The notes under the pieces were generated by a model. That model ran no database searches. It was given only the letters and a program-made list of their open reading frames with translations, and was not told where the DNA came from. A stretch of DNA of 64,000 nucleotides from positions 744,001 to 808,000 of the forward strand of contig NZ_BFBB01000008.1 in assembly GCF_003114855.1 (NCBI RefSeq), read 5' to 3'. Numbering within the stretch: position 1 is the first letter of the stretch; each line of letters starts with the position of its first letter. The translations under genes were made by a program, and so were the position numbers. Source of the stretch: Leptospira ryugenii. Its GTDB lineage: Bacteria > Spirochaetota > Leptospiria > Leptospirales > Leptospiraceae. This document shows positions 18,211 to 26,574 of the stretch, piece after piece.

Positions 18211-20265
18211 CTAAGGTCTAACCGAAAAGAGGATGAAAGTAATGTCATCCTCTGGTGGTATGTAAGTTGTTCTTGTTTTGATAAATGCTTCGAGTTTGGC
18301 GTGCAATTGGTCTGCCGAAAGCTCCATGTGGCTATGCATCCATTCCAAAAAGAGTTCCTCGCCTTTTCCTTCGGATTCTTTTTCCCCGCGTTCGTCTCTC
18401 TCCCAAACATCCCAAAGTCCATCGGTGAATAGAAAAAACTGGTCATGAGTAGCAAGCTCATATTCCTCTTCATGAAATTCTAGATCTTTCGAAAGACCAA
18501 TCAACTTTCCCTTGGGGCGGATGGGTAGAATTACATTGCTATTTTGCTTAACATGGTACAAAGGAGGATGCCCTGCGTTTGCAATGCGGAAGTATTTATG
18601 TTCTAGATTGATGTAAAGAGCAGCAGCTGTGAGTAATTGGTTTTGGTAGGTGCCAACGAGAGAGCGATTGATTCGGTTCAGAACTAAACTTGGACTTGTT
18701 GCAAAACGAAGGGATTGCGTAAAGGCAATCTTTAGCATGGCAGCTTCAATGGCGGCTGGAACTCCATGACCAGTAACATCTGCTATCAAACAGATGATTT
18801 CAGTTTCGCTAAGTTTTACGATATCATAAAAATCTCCACCCACGAGAGATGCAGGAAGATAGCCCGCATTGACCTCAACAATTTCTGGGTGATTGACTTT
18901 TGAAGGTAAGGTACTTTCCTGCAATTTCTTTGCAAGGAGAAGTTCTTTTTGGAAGGCAAGTAACTTTTGTTTATCGATTTCTGCCTTGATTTGAGTTCTT
19001 TCGTTTTCTTTTCGGACAATTGATATACGATCTCCTAAGCCAAAAGCCATAAGAATTACTTCAATGGCCATGGCTATTTGGAAGGCATTTTCAGTGAATG
19101 GATTCACAGGAAGTACTCCCATGTATTTCATCAAAGTACCTAGGCCACCGATGATCACAAATAGAAAGGCAAAAAAGAAAAAATATGCCGGTCTGAACTT
19201 AACTGAAAATGCAATATAGGATGAAGCGGAGATACCTAATATCGCTAAACATAGACTATAGATGTCTCCACTGGCATTGAGCAGTCGATATGGTAAAAAT
19301 GGTATGAGAAATAAACCTAGTAAGGAAATGTACATTCCCATTTGAAATATTAAAAATAATTTCGGAGAGTTTTCCTTTAGATTCATAAAGGTCATACTCA
19401 TAGGAAAACTGAAAAACAAAAATAAGTAGTAAATAATGTTATGAAGATTCCAAACCAAAGCTGGCTGATTTGGGAAAAAGTACATGGGCAAAATGCCATT
19501 CAAAGAGAGCTGAAATGCGATCGAGCCAAAGAGAAGATAGATAACATAATATAAGTATGCCTTATCTCGGATCAAAAGAAAAACAAAGAAATTATAAAAG
19601 GTCATTACAGAGACAATTCCAAAATAAAAACCTTGGATTAAGAAATCATCGGATACAAAATGAGAAAAATCCTTTTCTTTTGCGACAAACAGCGGTACAG
19701 ACATAGAACTCTCTGTAGAAACCAAAACCCAAATTTGCTTTGTTTCTTGTGGCGATAATTCTAATTCATGAGAAAACCCTCGGTATCTCTTTTCTCTCGC
19801 AAAAAATGAGTAGAGTCTTCCTTGTGCTGGGAAAGTAACGAATGTTCCATTTGTTGTCTCAAAGAATTGAACATGGTCGAGTAAGGGATATTTAATAAAA
19901 ACAACTAAGTCATGCGCAACTTGAGTATCATTTTTGATTTGGTAACAGAAAAGATACGTTTTGTCAGTATTGCCAAAATTTGGAATTTTTCCGAAACTAT
20001 GTGTGTATTGGTTTTTGTCCTTTGCCAAATCTAATGGAAACAACAACGTTTCCTGAGAAGGAAAGGACAAATAACTCAGATAAGGTGCTAAAGATTCAAG
20101 GGAGTCAATTCTTGATAGGAGAAGTTGATCTTTGTTGGGGCAGTCAGGTGGAGAAAGGGTGGTTTTGTCTTTTGCGTAGAGAGGAAATTGTGAGGTAGTT
20201 AGATGTAGAAGAAAAATGAGAAAGCATTGTTTGATACGATAGCTTGTATGCTTTAACTTTCTCAT
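18211..20265 (-). CDS. 7TMR-DISM sensor with SpoIIE-type PP2C serine phosphatase
   Basis: The 684-residue membrane signalling protein has a signal peptide (about 1-30), a DISMED2-like periplasmic domain, seven membrane helices from about residue 210 to 405, a short coiled coil (TQIKAEIDKQKLLAFQKELL) and a PP2C/RsbU domain. Catalytic signatures are VGGDFYD, ADVTGHGVPAA, NAGHPP, LFTDGLWD and DDITFI. It should dephosphorylate a serine/threonine phosphoprotein, such as an anti-sigma antagonist, when the periplasmic domain binds a ligand. Neither the ligand nor the target is identifiable here. Its architecture is like the interrupted gene at 329-2425, but this copy is intact. Confidence 0.9.
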   Translation of the reverse strand: MRKLKHTSYRIKQCFLIFLLHLTTSQFPLYAKDKTTLSPPDCPNKDQLLLSRIDSLESLAPYLSYLSFPSQETLLFPLDLAKDKNQYTHSFGKIPNFGNTDKTYLFCYQIKNDTQVAHDLVVFIKYPLLDHVQFFETTNGTFVTFPAQGRLYSFFAREKRYRGFSHELELSPQETKQIWVLVSTESSMSVPLFVAKEKDFSHFVSDDFLIQGFYFGIVSVMTFYNFFVFLLIRDKAYLYYVIYLLFGSIAFQLSLNGILPMYFFPNQPALVWNLHNIIYYLFLFFSFPMSMTFMNLKENSPKLFLIFQMGMYISLLGLFLIPFLPYRLLNASGDIYSLCLAILGISASSYIAFSVKFRPAYFFFFAFLFVIIGGLGTLMKYMGVLPVNPFTENAFQIAMAIEVILMAFGLGDRISIVRKENERTQIKAEIDKQKLLAFQKELLLAKKLQESTLPSKVNHPEIVEVNAGYLPASLVGGDFYDIVKLSETEIICLIADVTGHGVPAAIEAAMLKIAFTQSLRFATSPSLVLNRINRSLVGTYQNQLLTAAALYINLEHKYFRIANAGHPPLYHVKQNSNVILPIRPKGKLIGLSKDLEFHEEEYELATHDQFFLFTDGLWDVWERDERGEKESEGKGEELFLEWMHSHMELSADQLHAKLEAFIKTRTTYIPPEDDITFILFSVRP

Positions 20266-20315
20266 GAGAGAGAATAGATACTACCCTATGCTCTCCCATT
20301 TGTAAACCCAAGAAT

Positions 20316-20642
20316 TTAGGATACGCCTGCTTCTACTCCAGCAAGATTTCTCAATTCTTCGTAGGCTCTTTCTCTTTGGACAACTTTCGTTTTATTGACA
20401 GCTTTTCGGATGATGACATCCCACTGCTTTTCAGGCTGTTCCATTTTCATATTCTCTAACAATTCTAAAACTGACTCGTCTTCTTTCGCATTGAAGATTT
20501 CTTCTGTATCATAGCGAAATAATCCGAACAATGCCTCTATGTAATCGCCTACGCTCATGGATTCTTTTGAACCTGAGCTGATCTTTTTCTTTTCCATCCG
20601 ACGAAGTTCGCGTTCTCTACGTTCTAACTCTGTGCGTTTCAT
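20316..20642 (-). CDS. Conserved-looking charged hypothetical protein
   Basis: The 108-residue soluble protein starts with a highly basic, likely helical segment rich in Arg, Glu and Lys, followed by an acidic helical region around VGDYIEALFGLFRYDTEEIF. No enzyme motif, signal or membrane segment is present, and I do not recognise a named family. It sits just upstream of the sensor phosphatase gene on the same strand (50-base gap), so the two may be co-transcribed. Confidence 0.65.
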   Translation of the reverse strand: MKRTELERRERELRRMEKKKISSGSKESMSVGDYIEALFGLFRYDTEEIFNAKEDESVLELLENMKMEQPEKQWDVIIRKAVNKTKVVQRERAYEELRNLAGVEAGVS

Positions 20643-20846
20643 ACAGTTTCCGTATTTGGTTTAGGGTTGTATGACCAGTATTTGGGAAGAAAGGCTCTCT
20701 GGACACAAAAGTATTGCCAAAGCCCCTGAAAATTACTAGGATAAGTCCTAAAATTTTGGTGCACCACTGGCTCGTTTTGGTTTTCCAATTGACGGATTTT
20801 GAAAAAAGAATAGTGTACAGGGATCGTTTTCAGCGGAGGAAAGTGT
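20643..20846. other. Divergent intergenic region with a possible weak promoter
   Basis: This gap separates the charged hypothetical gene (minus) from the ankyrin gene (plus). A possible plus-strand promoter is TTGACG (20789-20794), a 16-base spacer and TAGTGT (20811-20816). The -10 match is poor, so this is tentative. No gene is supported here. Confidence 0.25.
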
Positions 20847-22013
20847 ATGAAGCTACTCCATGGTTTTGCCTTTCTTTGTGTATTCAGCCAAGCCCTTTTT
20901 GCAACCGACCTAGACTTACAAAAAATCCGAGACCCGAAAACCTTTTTGGAAAAGGTGAGGAGAGGCTTTGATGTCGATGCCGTTCGCTCATCAGACGGTT
21001 ATACTCTCCTCCATTATGCGGCAGATGTGGGAAGTGTTGAATTGGTTTTGGAACTCCTAGAGAGAGGTGCCATTAAAAATCCAGTGATGCACAGTGGCAA
21101 CACTCCGCTTTCAACAGCCATCCGATCTGGGCATAAAGATATCGTTCGAATCTTTCTCGAACAAGGAGTCGACCCTAATTTCAAACTGGGCAAGGCAGAT
21201 AAAGAAAAGACCCACTTCCATTATTATATAACTCAAACCCAGAAGTTAGATCGTTATATCTATGATCTATTTATCAAGAAAGGAGCAAATGTAGAGAGCA
21301 AAGACTCTTCAGGGGAAACACCTTTGATGGCCATTGCTGGATCAGGAGTTGAAAAGTTAGACCATTTAAAACTACTATTGAGTTCAAGAGCTGATGCAAA
21401 GGCCCAGAACCGAGAAGGTAGAACTCCACTTATGTTAGCTGTATTTTCTTTGGATGAAGCGATGGTACAATTTTTAATCTCTGTGAAAGTACCAGTTAAC
21501 CAAAGAGATTTTGAAGGAAATACTGTGCTTATTGGAATGATTCCAACAATAGAACCTAATAAAGATTTGGAGGAAAAAAAGCTTAAGATACTTAAATTAT
21601 TGATCAATTCAGGCGCCGATCTAAATGCAACGAATAATGAAGGTTCAACGGTACTTCATGAACTGGTAAAAACAAATGAATATAATCTATTGTCTTATGT
21701 GATCGACCTAAAGCCAGACTCTTCCAAACGCAACCAAAGAAAACAAACTCCTCTTGATATGGCTATACAGAAACAAAATTGGAAAGTGACAGAGATGCTC
21801 TTAAAGATAGAAAAAAATCTCGATGCGTTGGATGAGACGGGGTTTACGCGATTGCATTCCGCTATCCAAAATGACTCCATTGAATTGTTGCGATTGTTGC
21901 TGGAAGCAGGTGCAAATCCCGATATCCAGGATAGAGAAGGTAGGACAGCAAAAGACCTTGCCCTTTTCCTTAAAAACAAGAAAGCGATAGAAATTCTAGA
22001 ATCAGGTCCCTAA
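20847..22013 (+). CDS. Exported ankyrin-repeat protein
   Basis: The 388-residue protein carries a signal peptide (about 1-19, ending SQALFA) and then a continuous array of roughly nine to ten ankyrin repeats. Repeats are recognised by G(Y/F)T(L/R)LH, GNTPLSTAI, GETPLMAIA, GRTPLMLAV, GSTVLHEL and GFTRLHSAI, each followed by a helical LL(L/E)xGA segment. Ankyrin repeats mediate protein-protein contacts, and here they would act in the periplasm or outside the cell. The ATG is preceded by GGAGG at about 8 bases. The partner is unknown. Confidence 0.88.
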   Translation: MKLLHGFAFLCVFSQALFATDLDLQKIRDPKTFLEKVRRGFDVDAVRSSDGYTLLHYAADVGSVELVLELLERGAIKNPVMHSGNTPLSTAIRSGHKDIVRIFLEQGVDPNFKLGKADKEKTHFHYYITQTQKLDRYIYDLFIKKGANVESKDSSGETPLMAIAGSGVEKLDHLKLLLSSRADAKAQNREGRTPLMLAVFSLDEAMVQFLISVKVPVNQRDFEGNTVLIGMIPTIEPNKDLEEKKLKILKLLINSGADLNATNNEGSTVLHELVKTNEYNLLSYVIDLKPDSSKRNQRKQTPLDMAIQKQNWKVTEMLLKIEKNLDALDETGFTRLHSAIQNDSIELLRLLLEAGANPDIQDREGRTAKDLALFLKNKKAIEILESGP

Positions 22014-22062
22014 TTTCAAAATTTCACTCGCTTTTTTGGAACCTGATTTTGAATTGAAATGG

Positions 22063-22506
22063 ATGGGCCTTTCCCGTTTCACTGCTGCCTTACTCGTATT
22101 GATTGTAGGAAGCCATACTGTTTTTTTATCAGGCGGCCTCCTGGGCATCACTGTGGAGTTAGCTTCAAAATTGTGCACATGCAACCATGGAGCCAAACAA
22201 GAAAAGCATAGTGATGGAGAGGACCATTCCTTTCGTTCAAAGATAAAGACGAGTCATTCGAAACGTTCAAATTTAGCCCATTGCCATGATGCAAAGCCAG
22301 GTGAGGTGCATGTTTGCTCGTGTAAAAAGAGTAAGTCCTCCCTTGAGCAATTGGCGCGTTACCACCAAAGTTGGATCATCGCATCCCATCGCATCATTCA
22401 AAATATTGTATCTGAAATTATTGCTTTCTTCCGATCTGAGGACCAGAGGCTTGCAGAGGGTTGGCCCACCTCTCTGATAAAGCCGCCCCGTATTCCTTTT
22501 GTTTAA
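22063..22506 (+). CDS. Small membrane-anchored His/Cys-rich protein
   Basis: The 147-residue product begins with a membrane segment (LLVLIVGSHTVFLSGGLLGI). This is followed by a hydrophilic stretch unusually rich in Cys and His: CTCNHG, several spaced His, AHCHD and VHVCSC within about residues 37-95. The C-terminal third is helical. The pattern suggests metal binding outside the membrane. It lies 60 bases upstream of the MbnP gene on the same strand, consistent with a copper-related role, but the family is not recognised. The start is uncertain: an in-frame TTG 27 bases earlier also exists. Confidence 0.6.
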   Translation: MGLSRFTAALLVLIVGSHTVFLSGGLLGITVELASKLCTCNHGAKQEKHSDGEDHSFRSKIKTSHSKRSNLAHCHDAKPGEVHVCSCKKSKSSLEQLARYHQSWIIASHRIIQNIVSEIIAFFRSEDQRLAEGWPTSLIKPPRIPFV

Positions 22507-22523
22507 TCTTCAACTTTAAACAA

Positions 22524-22540
22524 ATGAGCTTTAGGCTCAT
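22524..22540 (+). promoter_or_regulatory. Small hairpin before mbnP
   Basis: ATGAGC and GCTCAT flank the five bases TTTAG, giving a perfect 6-bp stem 26 bases before the MbnP ATG. There is no T-run, so it is not a standard terminator. It may affect translation or mRNA stability in the gap between the His/Cys-rich gene and mbnP. Confidence 0.3.
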
Positions 22541-22565
22541 ACTATGATTTAACAAAAGGAATTTT

Positions 22566-23468
22566 ATGAACAAACTTATATATTTACTTATTCTAATTTT
22601 GATAAGCGCATCAGCGTTTAGCTGTCAAACTGAAAAATCGAATGATAACGATCTTGGTCTCGTTGCTCTGGCTGTAATCGCAAATGGTTCTGCTGTTACA
22701 AGTATTCCTTTCGAACTTGTCTCAGGAACAGACGCATTTAGCTGTAATCAGGCAATATCAGGAAGCGGAAGCACTCAATTACAGTTACGTGATGCAAGAT
22801 TTTTTGTTCACGATGTAAAGCTTGTAAAGGCTGATGGATCGACAACAGATTTTATACTTTCGACAGATGATACTTGGCAGAATGGTACTGTAGCCTTACT
22901 TGACTTTGAAAATAGAACTGGCCAATGCACTGTCGGCACGACTGATACAAACAAAACCCTACGCGGCTATGCGGCCCCAGGCTTGTATGTTGGCGTGGAG
23001 TTTAAAGTGGGTGTACCCACTGCCCAAAACAAGCTACTCAATACAACTGGCGGTGCACCATTGAACACAACTGGAATGTACTGGTCTTGGACGACAGGGT
23101 ATAAATTTATGAAATTTGAATGGAGAGCTCTCGAGGGTGCTGGTTCAACGAATCAATTTCACACTGGCGGAGTATCTTGCACTGGGGGCAATGGAAATGA
23201 CATTACTTGTGCATATCCTAACATTCCAACAGTTCGAATCACTCGGTCAAACAATGCAATATGGAGTGCTACTGAAAACCCTATTTACATCAATATACAA
23301 GAATTAGTAAAAAACACTAACTCCAATTTGTCGAATGGTGGTGCATCCTATACGTGTATGGCTGGAAATACGACAGCTAGTTGTAAATCCATACTAAATA
23401 GTATTGGTATCAACGAAACTGATGGAAAGACACTCAGTACTCAAAGTGCTTTTTCGATAAAAAATTAA
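22566..23468 (+). CDS. MbnP-family lipoprotein (metallo-mystery pair, four-Cys protein)
   Basis: The 300-residue exported protein has a signal ending SAFSC, so Cys20 is a likely lipidation site. It matches the MbnP / MXAN_0976-like family. Evidence is the opening FELVSGTDAFSC (Cys60), the RDARFFVHDVKL strand, GQC (Cys121), the diagnostic MYWSWTTGYKFMKFEW (171-186) and later Cys205, Cys215, Cys264 and Cys273. In characterised MbnP a tryptophan is converted to kynurenine by its partner MbnH, creating a copper site; W173, W175 or W186 are candidates here. AAGGA precedes the ATG. MbnH follows immediately, which strongly supports the assignment. Confidence 0.87.
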   Translation: MNKLIYLLILILISASAFSCQTEKSNDNDLGLVALAVIANGSAVTSIPFELVSGTDAFSCNQAISGSGSTQLQLRDARFFVHDVKLVKADGSTTDFILSTDDTWQNGTVALLDFENRTGQCTVGTTDTNKTLRGYAAPGLYVGVEFKVGVPTAQNKLLNTTGGAPLNTTGMYWSWTTGYKFMKFEWRALEGAGSTNQFHTGGVSCTGGNGNDITCAYPNIPTVRITRSNNAIWSATENPIYINIQELVKNTNSNLSNGGASYTCMAGNTTASCKSILNSIGINETDGKTLSTQSAFSIKN

Positions 23469-23474
23469 GTTAAG

Positions 23475-23503
23475 ATTGAGGGGAGGAGAGTCCTTCCCTC
23501 AAT
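23475..23503 (+). promoter_or_regulatory. Strong intercistronic hairpin between mbnP and mbnH
   Basis: ATTGAGGGGAGG and CCTTCCCTCAAT form a 12-bp stem with one G-T wobble around a 5-base loop (AGAGT). It lies just after the mbnP stop and 12 bases before the mbnH ATG. No T-run follows directly (TAGGATTCTTTT), so complete termination is unlikely. An mRNA-stabilising or partial-attenuation role, giving more MbnP than MbnH, is plausible. Confidence 0.5.
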
Positions 23504-23515
23504 TAGGATTCTTTT

Positions 23516-24706
23516 ATGAAGTTACAATCAATAATAGCAATTTTTCTCCTTATTTCATGCTCAATCTTTGAAAAGAAAAAAAACGATAACGATCTAGTTT
23601 TAGGTCTTATACTTCTTTCAGCAAACAATGCATATAAATGGAATCTCCCACCGGGATTTCCTGTACCTACAGTGCCATCGGAAAATCCTATGTCTGAAGC
23701 AAAAGTAGCTTTAGGAAGACATTTATTTTACGACAAAAATCTTTCCCAGGATAGGAGCTTATCTTGCTCTGGATGTCACAAACAGAGTTTAGCATTTACT
23801 GACGGGAGAAGATTTGGAATTGGAATAACGAATGAAGCTCATCCAAGAAATTCTCAAAATTTAGGGAATGCTGCCTACCATCCTCGACTAACTTGGGCAA
23901 ACCCTCAAATGACGACATTAGAGATTCAATCTAGGGTACCAATGTTTGGAGAGTCGCCAATAGAACTAGGTTTAATAAATAATGATTATTTGGATAGATT
24001 GAAGGCAGATACACGCTACATATCTTTGTTTAATAATGCATTTGGTGGCGCTCCGGGATCCATCTCGGAACAGAATGTTCGATTTGCATTGGCTAGCTTT
24101 CAGCGTTCTCTTATCACAGGGAATGCACCTGCCGATAAATACGCTTTTCAGAATCAGTCAAATGCATTGAATGCATCTCAAATCAGGGGATTTAGAATAT
24201 TCAATGGAGAGGTGGCCGAATGTTTTCATTGTCATGGTGGGTTTAATTACACCGACACGGTTTTTCATAATCAGCAACCCACTAGCGATATTTTTTATCA
24301 TAACAATGGTATCTATACTAAAGCAGAATATGATGCACTTTCGGTCAATAAACGTGGCTTATATGAGATAACGTTGTTGGAATCAGATCAAGGGAAATTT
24401 CGTGCACCTTCCCTGCGAAATATCGGTTTAACATTCCCATATATGCATGATGGTTCTTTTATGTGTGATGATTCAGAAAATCCGAGTATAACGTCTGGAA
24501 AAACAATCAGAGATTGTGCAGTAAACGCTTTGCGTAAGGTCGTTGCTCATTATGAAAGTGGGGGAAAATCTCATCCAAATAAAGACAGTTCATTCATACG
24601 ACCATTCACTTTGACGGCCCAAGAGAGAACCGATCTTGTAGAATTTTTACTCTCTCTAACAGACACTGACTTTATCAACAATCCAGCTCATTCGAATCCA
24701 TTTTAA
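23516..24706 (+). CDS. MbnH-family di-haem cytochrome c peroxidase-like protein
   Basis: The 396-residue exported protein has a short lipoprotein-like signal (LLISC, Cys15) and two c-type haem motifs, CSGCH (84-88) and CFHCH (236-240). The surrounding segments ALGRHLFYDKNLSQDRSLSC, FTDGRRFGIG and FRAPSLRNIGLTFPYMHDGS are typical of the di-haem peroxidase/MauG superfamily. Placed next to MbnP, it should be MbnH, the enzyme that oxidises a tryptophan of MbnP to kynurenine using a high-valent di-iron state. It is expected in the periplasm. A generic cytochrome c peroxidase is the alternative, but the gene pairing argues against it. Confidence 0.87.
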   Translation: MKLQSIIAIFLLISCSIFEKKKNDNDLVLGLILLSANNAYKWNLPPGFPVPTVPSENPMSEAKVALGRHLFYDKNLSQDRSLSCSGCHKQSLAFTDGRRFGIGITNEAHPRNSQNLGNAAYHPRLTWANPQMTTLEIQSRVPMFGESPIELGLINNDYLDRLKADTRYISLFNNAFGGAPGSISEQNVRFALASFQRSLITGNAPADKYAFQNQSNALNASQIRGFRIFNGEVAECFHCHGGFNYTDTVFHNQQPTSDIFYHNNGIYTKAEYDALSVNKRGLYEITLLESDQGKFRAPSLRNIGLTFPYMHDGSFMCDDSENPSITSGKTIRDCAVNALRKVVAHYESGGKSHPNKDSSFIRPFTLTAQERTDLVEFLLSLTDTDFINNPAHSNPF

Positions 24707-24709
24707 TTT

Positions 24710-25606
24710 ATGATTCGTATAAGACCAATTTTGATTGTTTTCTCTTTTTGGATCCAATTGGCCTGTACATTTGGATCTATTGGAGATTCCAATGAAGAAA
24801 ATCTAGCCATCATCCAAAACTTATTGTATTTTCGAAACAACACGGTCACGAACCTGCGCACAGACATACAGTATTTTGATAACCAAGAGGATGAAATTTT
24901 AAACCAGTTTTCTTTTGTTTCAAATTCGGTTACGTATCAACTTACTTTGGAAAAAGATAGCTACGTCGACTGGGAATCGGGAAATTATAGAATCAACCCC
25001 CAGGATAAGGTGTTAGGCTACTTTAGTATAAGTAATGGAGCAAGGACACACACTCCTTTTACTGTGCCATTAGATTTGCCAACGACAGATCTATATGGAA
25101 AATCTTATTCATTTCTTATACCATCGAAAGAGTTTTTTTTAAATCGGCCAATGGGAACCAATGATACTGGTTCAGTTTATACTTCATCTATCTCAAAACA
25201 AATATTAGATGCTCCGTTGGGAGTGATGGCAAATGCAGTATTAACATATGAAGATATATATTTGAATGCAAGAATTACAAGAAAAGGAAGTCCGGATGTC
25301 ACGAAGACAATGAAAGTCCTTTTAGGACAAGGTTCCATCGTGCTTAGGCCAAAATGTAAAATTTCTATTTTCCAGGGAAAGGTAAATCCCGTAGTCATTG
25401 GATTTGTACACTCAAATCTATTTAGAGATTATTTTGAAAACGGAGCAAACGTAAGTTTTCTGCAAACTCTTTTTACCAAAGTGGATTCAGAAGTTAACAT
25501 TACAAATATAACAAATACTGACCTTTCTAATATACTGAAGAAGAATTTAAATACAGAAGACCTAGTCATCCAATTCCCAGGCTGTCTGCCAGGGGTTACA
25601 AAATGA
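24710..25606 (+). CDS. Unrecognised lipoprotein of the copper-type operon
   Basis: The 298-residue protein has a signal peptide ending IQLAC (Cys19 as lipid site). The mature part is beta-rich, with no motif I recognise apart from two late cysteines (RPKCK and FPGCL). It starts 3 bases after the mbnH stop, and its own stop overlaps the next gene start as ATGA, so it is translationally coupled to the operon. A role together with MbnP/MbnH and the downstream barrel is inferred from context only. Confidence 0.7.
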   Translation: MIRIRPILIVFSFWIQLACTFGSIGDSNEENLAIIQNLLYFRNNTVTNLRTDIQYFDNQEDEILNQFSFVSNSVTYQLTLEKDSYVDWESGNYRINPQDKVLGYFSISNGARTHTPFTVPLDLPTTDLYGKSYSFLIPSKEFFLNRPMGTNDTGSVYTSSISKQILDAPLGVMANAVLTYEDIYLNARITRKGSPDVTKTMKVLLGQGSIVLRPKCKISIFQGKVNPVVIGFVHSNLFRDYFENGANVSFLQTLFTKVDSEVNITNITNTDLSNILKKNLNTEDLVIQFPGCLPGVTK

Positions 25607-26517
25607 AATCACTATCTCAGTTTCTTATTTTTTCAATGCTTTTCCTCTCTCCAGTACTCTTTGCCCACCATACTGGTTCCTCAGATAGCCCCATTGCAAC
25701 TGCGCGCTTTGTGGATCCATTTACCGGCAAAAGAGAAAAGCCGGCAAACTACTTAGTCTTAACGCAAGATTACTACCAATCTACTCGAGAGAATAGTCAT
25801 CTCTTTACAACGACTGCCTTTGTCGAAATGAACTTTTTTGATGGACGCTTCTCTTTGAATGGATCGGTCCCTTGGAACTACTACCAACAGAGAAATCGTG
25901 AGGACGCCGCAAGGATTGGAAAGAGTTATCTTGGTTTTAAGTACCAACCGTTCTTTGATTTGGATAAACCTTACTTCTTCGTAATCGAAGGATCAGTTGG
26001 CTTTCCCTCCGGACCAGATACGGATCGATTCACTGGTGGAGATTACTATGCAGGCACTGGTTTTTTAAAGCTCGGTTATCTATATGAGAAGTGGTCTTTT
26101 GTTGTAAAGGCAGGTGGGATTCGACCACTTACGCGACCTCAACCAAATAACCTACAGGACAATGATGGCATCCCATATTATTTAAGAAGGCCATCCGAAG
26201 CTCCTCCTGAGCCAAACTATCTTTACAAAAACACTGGCATTGCCTCTGGTTACATTAGCTACTATCTACGTCCTGAAATTACGCTATTCTCTGGAATATT
26301 ATATCGAAATCCTTATAATGGTGTAGAATATTCAAATAACAAAGATAAGGCGAATCCTTTTTATTTTACAGAGGCATCTGCAGGTTTTTCATGGAATTTA
26401 TCTGAGAAATATAATATGAGTTTAACCTATCGATACCCTTTACAACGAGACCGAGATTACAGATTGTACCAATCCGCTTGGACATTTGCATTTTCAATGG
26501 AATGGGGAAGCGATTGA
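25603..26517 (+). CDS. Outer-membrane beta-barrel protein of the MbnP/MbnH operon
   Basis: The 304-residue protein has a cleavable signal peptide (about 1-20, ending LFAHH) and a mature N-terminus HHTGSSDSP. The rest alternates aromatic and polar residues as in small outer-membrane barrels: YLGFKYQPFF, FVIEGSVGFPSG, YRYPLQRDRDYR and a C-terminal WTFAFSMEWGSD. The N-terminal histidines could bind metal. It overlaps the upstream lipoprotein gene by 4 bases. A transport role for copper or a related solute across the outer membrane is plausible but unproven. Confidence 0.72.
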   Translation: MKSLSQFLIFSMLFLSPVLFAHHTGSSDSPIATARFVDPFTGKREKPANYLVLTQDYYQSTRENSHLFTTTAFVEMNFFDGRFSLNGSVPWNYYQQRNREDAARIGKSYLGFKYQPFFDLDKPYFFVIEGSVGFPSGPDTDRFTGGDYYAGTGFLKLGYLYEKWSFVVKAGGIRPLTRPQPNNLQDNDGIPYYLRRPSEAPPEPNYLYKNTGIASGYISYYLRPEITLFSGILYRNPYNGVEYSNNKDKANPFYFTEASAGFSWNLSEKYNMSLTYRYPLQRDRDYRLYQSAWTFAFSMEWGSD

Positions 26518-26534
26518 CATTCTGAACCCATATT

Positions 26535-26554
26535 TTAGTTTTCTACGAAACTAA
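26535..26554. other. Hairpin in the gap before ccr
   Basis: TTAGTTT and AAACTAA form a perfect 7-bp AT-rich stem with a 6-base loop between the barrel gene and ccr. There is no T-run, so termination is doubtful. It may mark the operon boundary. Confidence 0.25.
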
Positions 26555-26574
26555 GAATTCGAAAAGGGAATCAA

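Noticed and set aside
26535..26554. Rho-independent terminator for the MbnP/MbnH operon
   Set aside because: The stem is only 7 AT-rich pairs and no T-run follows, so it was kept only as a hairpin.
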